From Utricularia gibba (lineage: Eukaryota; Streptophyta; Magnoliopsida; Lamiales; Lentibulariaceae): a stretch of DNA of 64,000 nt. The translations under genes and the position numbers were made by a program. Positions within the stretch are counted from its first letter, which is position 1, and the number at the start of each line of letters is the position of its first letter. Under the pieces are notes generated by a model. That model made no database searches and was not told the origin of the DNA. It saw only the letters and a program-made list of their open reading frames with translations. The DNA is taken from contig NEEC01000009.1 of NCBI GenBank assembly GCA_002189035.1, positions 2,914,001 through 2,978,000 on the forward strand, read 5' to 3'. Shown here piece by piece: positions 1 to 10,181 of this stretch.

Positions 1-323
1 CCTTCAGGTAGACCTTTGTCTGTAAACAAAGAATGGAATATGACATTTGGCAGGTGCTAATGCATCTAAAGAAGGCATCAACCATCAAGATACGTAAACT
101 CCCAATTGCAAAGAAGAAGCACAGTAGAATTTTTCAACAGTAGCATCCAATACCGAACATGATGCCTTTCTGTCCCTACCTCAAAAAGTGCCATTTCTAT
201 GGTGAAGAGAGGAAATACTCTAGGAAGCATAGTCACTGGGAAAATATTTTACATGACAAAGGTTGAAACTGAAATGCAGTTGAAAATGGGAACAGAAGCC
301 GCCGTTCAAATAGTGGCCTTCAG
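1..323. other. 3' flank of bHLH gene, no gene seen
   Basis: This stretch lies downstream of the stop codon of the minus-strand bHLH gene and is likely its 3' untranslated region and flank. I see no coding exon or RNA gene in it. Confidence 0.5.
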
Positions 324-2144
324 TTATGTGGACGTTTCAGATGCGAAGTTGAGGTTGAGGGAGATGGGCATGAGGCAGAGGCCTTTGCCCTGAAGGTACT
401 GCATCGCCGCACCCATATCCTCCTCCATCAGCTTCGCCACCTCCGCCTCGTGCGCCGCCGTCGCTTCCCTGTCATCACCCTGACATCAAGAAAGCGACCA
501 GTCAAGAAAAGCGGCCAACCCCAGTAGAGGAATCTTGGATAAAGAAAGAGGGCGCATGCTGTGGATGGCATCTTTCCCGCTTTGGGCGGAACGCTGCAAC
601 ACATCCTCCTCAGCTGAGAAAAACAAAGCTCTTTATGCATGAAAGCCACCTAAAGCTATCCAACAGTGAGACTCTTTATCTTCCATGTGCCCACGCATTG
701 ACAACAACGATGGTTTTTGTACGGTGTGTCAAACAGGTGCAGTTTACACAGAGAGGATAAAAAAATGTACCCGCTGAGACTTGCCATTAGCTGCTACTGA
801 AGAAGAAACACCATTAGCAGGGGGACAACATCCTAATCTGCTCATACTCAGAACCTATATATATATTTCACAGTTGAGTGAAGAGATGATGCGAACTGAG
901 ACATACAGCAGTTGCAGTAAAGACATACCTTGACTTGAAGCTGGAGGAACTTGACATAGTCGATGATCTCTTCGAGCATCAAAGCCTTGTCTGCCTGTTG
1001 TTTGAAGTACATCAGTAACACTGATCCTGAATTCAACACGACTAGCACGAGAATTCAGGAGTAAAGAAGAAGCTTTTTCTACTTGGAAGCAACAAACCAG
1101 CGCGTTTTCCTAGGAACACTGCTACGTAACTGAAAAAAGTGGCATAAAGCAGAGTGAGTGGAAAGTAGGGGATTTGGGGAGAGCGACCTTGTTGGCGTTA
1201 GGTAGAAGCTCTTGCAGTGCCTTCATTCTCTCTGCAATTCTCTCTCGTCGTAACTGCCCATGTTTCAGATTAATCCGCAGCATTGAACTCCCCAAGCAAA
1301 AAAGTGAACAAGCATGTAAGAAAAATAAGAAGGGTTGGTGATAAAGCTTTCGTACTCTCTCGGCGATGCTGTGGGGTCGGTAGCCTGTCCTCTTCTAGCC
1401 CTCACCCTCTGACGTGACTGGGTCATGGTGTTTCTCCTGCAAGATCCGATTGCCGTGGCAGTTGGACTCCCGGAATTCTGGGTCTGTGGCTGAGCTACTG
1501 CCTGGAAAACGGTGAAACAGTTATAATAGGCTCTGATTTGATGCTCAATGGGAAGCGATTGTTCAAGGAAACCGGAGGGTGGTTGAAGGAATTGAGTTTC
1601 GGGCAAGAGACCCTTGGAGCAGATCTGTGGAGCCAACGCCGTTCGTCGGTGCGTAAACCTCGAACGCTAGTCAAGAACTCAAATTCCGGGTTTGATTTTT
1701 ACTCAAGGAAGATTAAAAATTAAAACGGCGGAGCAGAATCGGAGAACGGAGAGATACCCTTTCAGTGACGTCGTTCTGATCAGCACTAGACGTCGGTCCA
1801 TTGCCGGCGGTGAGTCCCCTTGGTTGCGCCAACTGCTGTTGAAGAATCCGCGAGCTCGCCTCTAAATGTTTAATTTCCTGGTGCACAACCACCGTCGGCA
1901 GGTGGTCACCCGAATTCCCCAGCGCGGCAAGCGGCTGCTGATCTTCCCCCCACGGGAACGCGGAAGCCGGAACGGATGAAAGCATTTTCTCGAGAAAATC
2001 ATCATGGGTTGATGCGGGATCAAACTCCAACGGTGCCAGAACCTCGGTCTGAATTTGGGGCGTGGATGGGTACTGTTGAAGGTTCAACAACAGGTTGACT
2101 GAATCCATGTCCGGAAGCTCCCTCTCTCCATCGAGTCTAACCAT
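324..2144 (-). CDS. LRL-type bHLH transcription factor (bHLH66/69/82-like), frameshifted
   Basis: Exons in gene order: 1758-2144, 1356-1624 (upstream edge uncertain), 1188-1253, 929-994, 771-854, 324-479. The product would be about 342 residues. The N-terminal half carries [18 protein letters not shown], typical of the LRL/UNE12 group. The basic region reads [12 protein letters not shown], then HSIAER joined over an intron to [20 protein letters not shown], then the second helix with [13 protein letters not shown] and VLSMSRLG, then [20 protein letters not shown]. Family members bind DNA as dimers in the nucleus and regulate root-hair and related growth. Between the DP and HS of the basic region one base is missing in the G run 1373-1376, and exon 2 is one base short of a codon multiple. 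The segment after SRLG and the C-terminus are also unlike the family. Start chosen at the ATG at 2144, the first in frame. The family call is firm; whether the gene is intact is not. Confidence 0.85.
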
Positions 2145-2797
2145 CGGAAACCACAAGCGGAAGCAAGAACTAAGTATCCGCCGCTACGAAATAAGAGCGG
2201 AGCAGGACTGGAATGAGTGACGGGAAGATGAACTGGAGTTCCCGCTCTCGCGTCCGTTGGAGAATGCTTGTGAAAGCCGCAAGGCGGCGTATGTAAGAGC
2301 GGGCAAAATAGCCGATGTCACACGTCTTTTCTTTTTTGAGTTTCGTTTTTTAATAAAACGAATATTCGATTACCTGTTCCGTCATATCACGCCGGGTAAT
2401 GAAGCGACCCCCGACGCACGGCCCATCGGCCACAAGGGTTTCCAGCGTGACCAGCTTAGCTCCACAAGGGTTTATCCCCCATTTTGTGAGCCCAGGATCA
2501 TTCACAAATTTACTCATAATCATTTTTTATCTTACATATTAACATAAAAAATTAATATTAACAAAAATCAATTTTTTCAAACACATAATATATCAATGAG
2601 ATTTCTAAATCATACCCTGTGAAGTTGGTCAGATGGATAGGCGAATGCACTAAGGACAAGTACACAGTCAAGTTGCAGAAACAGCGTGTTCTTCTGCTGC
2701 AATCGCTCGTCTCACACTACCACATTGCAATATCTTTACATGCATAGGAGCAAGGGTTTAAGGTTACCATGAATGATTCAGCAGCCCCCAAAAACAT
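2145..2797. other. Spacer between bHLH and YKT61
   Basis: It holds the promoter side of the bHLH gene (high coordinates are upstream for minus-strand genes) and the 3' flank of YKT61. The middle is AT-rich. I see no gene. Confidence 0.5.
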
Positions 2798-4225
2798 TTA
2801 CAGAATTGTGCAGCACTGGTTCGTCTTCTTCGCTTGTTTGTAGAACATCTGTGTTTTAAAAATGATCATATGGGAAAAGTGTAACACGACAAAAGGGTGA
2901 AGATATGATCCATTGGGAACTTGTAACTTACTTGTGAAGCGGCACTGAGATCCGAGCTTTTTTCAACCAATGTGTCCAGCTTCACGCCTCGTTCTAGTAC
3001 ACTGTCAATGGTCTCGTGCTGAAAAGAGAGTAGTAGTTGTTACTAAAGCCACTAAGAACATAACGAAGTGATCCAAACAACTGGTTTCGATGCGAGCCTT
3101 CATTCCCAAAATCTGTATGCTGCCACAGTTTTCATTCTCTCTACTTGCTAGATGCAATATTTGTGCAAGGATAATACATTACAATAAATTCTTCAGAATG
3201 CAGATTTCACAGCAGTAACAGGGAGGGGCATGGTGTTGGAGAAGGTGCTTACAAGTATAATCTTGGTTTCATCCAACTCCCTCTGAATTTTCAGTAACTT
3301 GTCAGCTTCAGCTGGATCCTTAAAACGTTCAAACAAGAAGATGGTACTCAAGCATACATTGTCATGTGAGAGACTTAAAAATACTTGGAGAAAATTATGT
3401 ACCTGGAACCTCGTCAAAGCTTCAGTTAGATAAGGCCATTGTTGTGTGGTATCGGTCTGAACGGTTTTCCATGTATCCCCGAAGTTCTTCTGATACTCAT
3501 CTAAGACCTTCCAATAGATGTTTTGCTTTGGTATAGTTACTTGCAGGCATTTAAAAGGAATAGCTACAAAGGTATACCAACCTGGTTTAGCAATGAGAAA
3601 GCACTTCTTACAGGATAATGATCATCCATGAACCCCAAAGCGCACAAACCATTCCTGTTGTACGAGTGTACCTTGTACACTGATTTAGAAAGGATCCAAA
3701 GAGCATATCAGTTACAAGTTTGTCTGATACTATTCACTAGACAATCATGGAACAACAGCTTTGCAGCAAGAAAATGATAATCTGAACGATGAAGACAACG
3801 GGACACATGTTGGCTTAGAGTTGGTTTCCAAAAAGACTACCACAGTTTCAAACATAGTTTCAAGAGTAATTCTCCATGATACTCGTAGCAACACCTAAAA
3901 TTCTTGCACCGAGATCCCGTCACCACAACAGAATCTGATTTCATAAAAAACTAACAAGGTAGCCCTAAAATCAAGTTACGAATTAGCCGGAAACAACAAG
4001 AAACTGAACAATCGGAATCCAAATCGCACCTTCATGCTGCACGGACTGCCGTTGGCTTGGCGGCGTGCGCTTAGCTACCGTCCGGCCGACGAAAACAATG
4101 AACTCCTTCGCACTCGGACGTTGAAAGAAACCAAAACTGGTGAGATCTGATGCGTTCGCCAAGATGATCGGATCCCCTTCCTCCGGAATACATTTCACCA
4201 ACAGCAACGCCGTAATCTTCACCAT
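2798..4225 (-). CDS. YKT61: SNARE protein YKT61-like (longin R-SNARE)
   Basis: Six exons: 4030-4225, 3582-3679, 3403-3507, 3253-3318, 2932-3018, 2798-2848. All phases agree, giving 200 residues, the normal YKT6 length. The protein starts [12 protein letters not shown] and has the longin domain (about 1-130) with [20 protein letters not shown], then the SNARE motif with [19 protein letters not shown] and the heptad region ending SDLSAASQ. It ends QCCTIL, a paired-cysteine prenylation box, so it is expected to be farnesylated or geranylgeranylated and possibly palmitoylated instead of carrying a transmembrane anchor. YKT6 proteins act as R-SNAREs in fusion at ER, Golgi, endosome and vacuole membranes. 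No oddity seen. Confidence 0.96.
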
Positions 4226-4610
4226 CTTCTACACGATTTCTTCCTATTTGGCTTTACAAACGAGGAAATCGAATCGCAAAGCTTCTCAACGAAACCTGAC
4301 CTTTTCCCGTGCTCCACTTTGCCCCAGTTCCACAAACAAAATTCATTTGAAACGGAAAACAGACCACCAAATACTTATATATATTTCTCGCTCATCCGCG
4401 TTTTACCTTCTTTCGTACGCAAGACACCAAATGACACATATACCCTCCATTACCGCACTCTTCCGTTTGGAGGGAAAGTAATTCTTCTATTTTAAATAAA
4501 ATTAATCAAATGTTTTAAATGTACTTAATTTTAAAAATTAATATATAAAAATAAATAAAAAACAACCATACATTGAAAACAAAGAGAAACGTGCTTGTCT
4601 GCATCTCGTC
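4226..4610. other. Spacer, YKT61 promoter side
   Basis: This 385-base gap lies upstream of YKT61 and downstream of the metallophosphoesterase. It is AT-rich toward 4500-4570. I see no gene. Confidence 0.5.
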
Positions 4611-6839
4611 TTAAGCGACGGCGAGTCGAGCGAAGGAGGGAACCGTGTCGGACTCTGCCTTGCTAAACAACACCACTTCCTCGTGGATTTCGACGTCTCC
4701 GGCAACTGAAACCCATGTTTCGGCGATCTTCTCAACATTCCCATCCAACATGTCAACCATGGTGAAGGCCCGGGCGGTGCCTGACGGCTGGGTGGTATGG
4801 CCGGAAGTCGAGATTCCATCATTCTGTGCAAGGGCTTTGACCCTTGGAACGATGGCTCCGTTGAGGTGTATGATCTCATCGTCTCCGACGACCACCATGC
4901 GACGGTGGCCATTTTGATAGGCCAGCTCTTTGTGCATGTGCCCGAACACCACTAGCTTGATCGGCGACTCAATTGTCTCCTTCACTCGGGCTATGGCTTT
5001 TGCTAAATCTGCAGATGGTACTGAAATGTCGCCGGAGCTGCAAGTGAAACCTTGTGCTTGGTTAAGATTGAGAACTTACCGGGATCACCATGATCACCAC
5101 CTCGAGAAACCCAGTCCTTCCCACATATATCATCCACTCTGGAGCCAAGGCCTGCAAGGAAACACATTTCTACCAATGCAACACTAAAACAGGAAGAAAA
5201 GATGGTTCTTGCATCACAAACTAGATAACCTTTTGGCCCGTTGTGAGCAAGAAAAATGAGGGAGTGGTCCAAAGGAGTTCCCACAGCAGCTTCATAGATC
5301 CTCTTCGCACTTTCGTTCATATCACGCACGTTGTATCTACAATCCAAGAGCTCAGGAGATCATTAAAGTTTGCAGGGCTTGCAAAGTATGGTTCAGCGTG
5401 AGTATGATTTCACAGTGCCATTTGAGCTCAAAAGGAAATGAAATACCGATCACGAAGAAGTGCACGCTTGTATAAATAATCTCCACCACAAGAAAACGGC
5501 CGACCCCCAACTACACTCAGAGTAAAAGTGGGAAGGCCCATTCGTCGATAGCCAACATGCTCATCTCCAAGTCTGTTGGGAAGAAAGTTTGAATCAATTC
5601 CATGTGGTTTAGACAGTTATGTGGTACTATGAAGATGCTTGTTTTAATCATATTACTACAAGCTCCAGGGTCACATAGACTTACAATTTCAGTTGCATTT
5701 GAACAGGATCCTTCCCACTGCATTATAAGCTACGCCAGTCAGAATAAGCAGCTTGCAAAAAATGGAGCAGTAGTTATGATCATTCTACTCATGTTCCCAA
5801 GTAACATTGACAACCTCGTTGAAGGAAAAAAGAGTACTGAAAGTGAATTCAAGATAACTGCGATATTCGGAGTAACCTCATGCATTGTTTTGAAAACTAA
5901 CTTGAAGTAGAGAGGCATCGCACGTGGTTAGGAAAACAACAACCTATGGTTTTTGTTCCTAGGCAGTGACTTACTCTGAAGAAAACGTATGAGTATTCCA
6001 GGCATCGTGGTTCCCCAGGATGATTGCTTTAGGAAAATCAAGTTTTGAAACACTTGAAACGATATCAACATTCTCATTGCCAAAATCACCTGCAGAAAAA
6101 CTCCGACATGTTAAAAGCAATCCTACTTGTTGGTTCTTCAACAATGACGAGACCAGCAACGAGAACACCTGCCTGTGAAAAGTACCAGGTCTGGCTGCAC
6201 AACCAAAAAAACATACGTTTTTAAGAGAAAATACACATATCGTCATTACCAGCACAAAGAGAGCATACTTCAATCTCACCAATGAAAAGAATAAGGTGGA
6301 ATTTAGAGGTATATGACCTAATTTACACGATGATGCAGGGTGAATAAGTTCTTGGAGAAACACAAAAAACAAAAATCATGGTGACAGGTAAACCCAACTC
6401 CGCAAATTAAAACCATACAGTAAGGAAGAAAAACCAATTCATGGTTCCTCAAGGATGGTGCTTTCTCAAATCATACAATGGCAGATCCTCCGTCTTTAGA
6501 TAATATGGGACCAAAACTCTATTAATATGCATAGCGCACACATCCAAAAGAAACAAGAGAACGAGGAAGCACCTTCAAAAATTGCAGAGCCTTAGTATCT
6601 TCCTCGAGATCCCAACAGTCGTGCTTCAAAGTGAAAACAAAAATTACGACAACAAGGCATTGATCTTCCAAGTAAGAAGGATTAAAGAGGGCAGAGCAAT
6701 AACTTACGACGTCCCCGATTACGGCAATCCTCAAACACTTGGCCATAGGAAAACCACCACAGCGCCACCGCCTGAAACTCAATGGACGAGAAAATGCACG
6801 AAGCCACGAAGGGCGCAGCGACGCGCTACTACTAAGCAT
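4611..6839 (-). CDS. Calcineurin-like metallophosphoesterase, predicted plastid-targeted
   Basis: Nine exons: 6708-6839, 6573-6623, 6173-6194, 5975-6089, 5685-5717, 5447-5572, 5230-5336, 5080-5151, 4611-5008. All phases agree, giving 351 residues. Residues 1-35 are rich in Ser and Arg, like a plastid transit peptide, ahead of MAKCLRIAVIGDV. Metallophosphoesterase motifs follow in order: GDVHDCWD, GDFGNEN, GNHDAW, the AHNGPKG/GDHGDPDL block and VVFGHMH. These are the usual ligands of a dinuclear metal centre that cleaves phosphomonoesters or diesters. The whole resembles the TIGR04168-type family shared with cyanobacteria, whose substrate is not known to me. The first motif has Asp where Gly is usual (GDxHG). 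Exon 3 is only 22 nt and is followed by a GC donor. Start is the first in-frame ATG, which alone supplies the transit peptide. Confidence 0.88.
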
Positions 6840-7192
6840 ACAACAAGTCAAGTCTCCAGATTGTTGATACTTCTCTGAGTGAAATTTCTACGCCTCTTCG
6901 TTTTCCTCATCGCATCAAATAAAAAAAAAAAAATCCTGTGTTTGCGAAGCTTCAAGCTTTCTAAAATTCACAATTCCAGCCACAAAAATTCTAAAATTAA
7001 CAATTTCAGTCACCAAAAATTTTAAAATTAATAATTTGCATAAAAGGTATGGTTTGGTTTGTAATTTCAAATTCAATGGGGGAGAAAAATGAAATTGGAA
7101 AATATACCAGGCACCTCTTTCGACATAAATATACCAGGCATCCCTGAGCCATTACAAAGACAAAAACTTGACATGATCCCTGAGTTCTTTGG
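6840..7192. other. Spacer, no gene seen
   Basis: AT-rich gap between the metallophosphoesterase start and the oxidoreductase stop. An imperfect repeat of the words aaaattctaaaattaacaa occurs near 6960-7030. I see no gene. Confidence 0.5.
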
Positions 7193-9691
7193 TCACCGTA
7201 TGCTATGCTTCCATGAGGTTAATTCACTTGGGAGCATGTTTTCGTCCTGGGCGATCACTGCCTCAGCCAGAAGCTTTCCAAGCCAACCATGGAAGAAGAG
7301 TCCCCTTGCGCCAAGGCCTGTGAACAACCAGTACTTGCAGCTGTCCTTCCTGTCGAGGAGTTTATCGACACATCCGAGAAGAGGAAGCGATCCGTCTCCC
7401 TGGAGTGGAGGCATTGCCCTCAACCCTCCAACTGCTCCGGTGATGTTCCATCTTTTGATGATGGGATAGATGGAAGATGCCTTTGGAAGTAGTACTTCCA
7501 TGGCCTTGGAAGCTTCATGGGGTGTAACGCATCTTGAGTGGTTTGTTGAATTCCATTCCCAGGTTGATCCCAAGTCCATGAGGTGAGATCCACGCACCGC
7601 AAGCCAGGCATCTGATAAGATTGAGGGACTGTGTGCTGGATACCCATCTCTGAAGACAAAAAGATGGGGATGATAGGCAGCTAACACATTCATACCAGAG
7701 TTGAAAAAAGAATAAACATAGCACAGATCCAGTAAGGTCAAAATTCTGTGATAAAAAGAGGGAGAAGCATTAATCACCCCATGGTGTTATCAAGTTGCAT
7801 CTGTGCAATGACACCTCTACATGCCCTGAGGGGAAGTTTTTTGTTTATCTCTGGGAGAAAAGAAATCTGAGCTCCAAAACAAATAACCACTGCATCATAG
7901 TCATCTGCAGTTAAACGATAAGAATTCAGTAGGGTAGAGCACCATAATTTGACGTGCAAGTGAGATTTTTTAGATTCAAATATGAAAACCGGCATGCAAC
8001 CTATGAAACGACCCGTCATCTAAGCTTGTGCCCTTTCACAGTGGCAATGGAGTTCACCTGGAAGTTCATTCAGACTGTGAAGAGATTTCTTATGCAACCT
8101 GAACTCTCTGCACATCGAACCTGATCGGGCACTGTTGCTTGCAAAACTTTTGCATGCTAAGAACAGTCCCTGTACGAAAAGATACAAGAATGTCAGAAAC
8201 ACTGGACACATCATGCAAGCAATTCCATACGCTTCAAACCTGAAGGTAGGTTTGGGCATTAACATTCAAGGCTTCGGGCATATAGAATGCTATGTTTGAG
8301 GGTAGCGATAAACTTGGGACCAGGTCTCGAGCAGCATCTGCATCTATGGTCTCTATCCTGCAATTGGCAAGACAATTCTGAGCATTCTGCTCATAGAAAC
8401 GGAATAAAAGCACATCAGTCAGAACAGCGATTCTCCGTAAACAGTGCAGCAAATACTTTCTTACTTCTGTCATTGTATCCTTGTTCTTCAGATTGACCAA
8501 AGGTCTTAAGATCCCCCTGAAAAAACATACCCCGACACCATAACTCAATGAAAATATTGCATCCATTCGGCATTACACATCAAACAAAGAGAACAGTACA
8601 TCTCCCACCAGGAAGATCATAACTGCATGGTCAATGCAAATACGTATATATAATTCACACTTATCAGTCTAATGACAAGCGTATGGTTTAAAGCCACTTT
8701 TCAGATGACATCTATAATAGAATTCATACCTGTTTCTGATAATGGCACAGTGGCCGATTTCAGGATTTTCAAGAATTCCATGCTGCGATGCCTCATGAAG
8801 TGCACCTTCTGCAACAGCCAAGAGATTCAAGCTTTCTTTCCAGCATTCATCGCCATGCCACAGAAGCTTAACTGCATAGCAAAAGAAAAATAACTGATTC
8901 TAAAACCATTAAAGATGTTTCTTCGATCCTATACAGCACTGAATTCACGAGAAAGCAACTATACATAAGTGCAAGGAAGCTAGAGTCAAGACGCAGACCT
9001 TTGGGACTGTACGGATGGAGTAGCCCACCAGCAACTCCAGATGCTCCTCCACCAACACCAACTTCATCATAAACGTCAACACTAATATGTGATTCCTTTG
9101 AACTGTGCTGTAAAAGGCATTATCTGAAAATTAACAAAATAAAGAGAAACTAAATTCGAAGGGCGCATAATTTTTCCCAATGCTCAAAAGCAAATTGTTT
9201 GGAATTTACGAAGATGTCATATTGGAGCAGTGAATTACATCTATACTATCCTACAACTCAAGCTTGACTAAATGAACGGCTATTCTTTCCGTAGAAAGAT
9301 TTAAAGAACGCTTTTTTTTTTTTTTTCCACAGATGGCTGTGCAGTATCAGTATCAACCCATTACAGTACACAACAAATTAAGTGGAGGGCAAAGAAGAAA
9401 GGGAGAGTACACTCAGTAAATTCCAAGCCACGGATAATCCAGCAAAGCCAGCACCAAGAACGGCGTATCTACAAGAAAGAAGCAACGTTCAGAGCACCCA
9501 TTAAAGAAATTATCAAAAACCATAAAGCAGAAACTCAAATTTCAAAGAAATGACGAAGCGTTTTTCAATTAAAACCTCAGAGGCCGTCCGGAAGAAGACG
9601 AGCAGCGAACGGAGAAGCAAGAAGACGGGGAGCAAGTTTCAGATATGGGTGTCACTTGCCGCCATTTCCAAGGGCAAGAACTTACACTCAT
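7193..9691 (-). CDS. FAD-dependent oxidoreductase of the DAO superfamily, predicted plastid-targeted
   Basis: Nine exons: 9576-9691, 9411-9468, 8999-9107, 8730-8871, 8465-8516, 8240-8386, 8058-8169, 7778-7904, 7193-7649. Phases agree throughout, giving 439 residues. The first 39 residues are Ser/Cys/Arg-rich and acid-poor, consistent with a transit peptide. The FAD-binding Rossmann start is YAVLGAGFAGLSVAWNLL, followed by VYDEVGVGGGASGVAGGLLH as in DAO enzymes. DYDAVVICFGA and the C-terminal GGLRAMPPL and YWLFTGLGARGLFFHGWLGK blocks complete the fold. The C-terminal half resembles the oxidoreductase domain of bacterial MnmC, but no methyltransferase half is present. DAO enzymes oxidise amines or amino acids; the substrate of this plant family is not known to me. 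Start is the first in-frame ATG. Confidence 0.88.
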
Positions 9692-10181
9692 CGTCGTCCC
9701 TGGACGAGAGGGACTACCGCAAGATTTGTTAACGCCTCTCACACCTCCAGGCTCCAATTATAACTCATAACAAACAGAATCAACACTTAATTGGAAATAA
9801 AATTAACACCCCGGAAGTTACCGCCGTACCCCGCGACACGGCGGCGGCGTTTCCGATCCCCACTTGCGCACACTCCCTATCCACAGTTTTAAAAACAGTA
9901 TACATTTAGTTTTTGTCAATTGGATTCTTGGTGGGGTTCATGTTATTATATTTTTATATACGCAAAAATTTATATGGGTTAAAAATCGAATTTATTAAAC
10001 TTGCACCGCATGCGGCCAAAAAAAAAAGGAGTTACTTTTTATCGAGTTCCATTCCAATTCCACGTGTCGAAAAACAAGCAAACAGACAGAGGAAAAGAAG
10101 AGATCCGTTGAGCAGCGCCGGAGCTCCGAGCACGCAGATGGCTGGTTTCGAACGCAGAATCAAGAGCTAGCTGAAGGGCGA
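9692..10181. other. Spacer, no gene seen
   Basis: Between the oxidoreductase start and the TMN stop. It probably holds the oxidoreductase promoter (near 9700-9900) and the TMN 3' untranslated region (near 10030-10180). Confidence 0.5.

Noticed and set aside
1502-1504. Splice acceptor-like ttttccag within bHLH exon 2
   Set aside because: The frame reads through it without interruption and phases agree either way, so I kept one exon; an extra intron remains possible.
2257-2547. 96-codon plus-strand frame upstream of the bHLH gene
   Set aside because: Low-complexity start, no similarity, and it lies in the bHLH promoter region.
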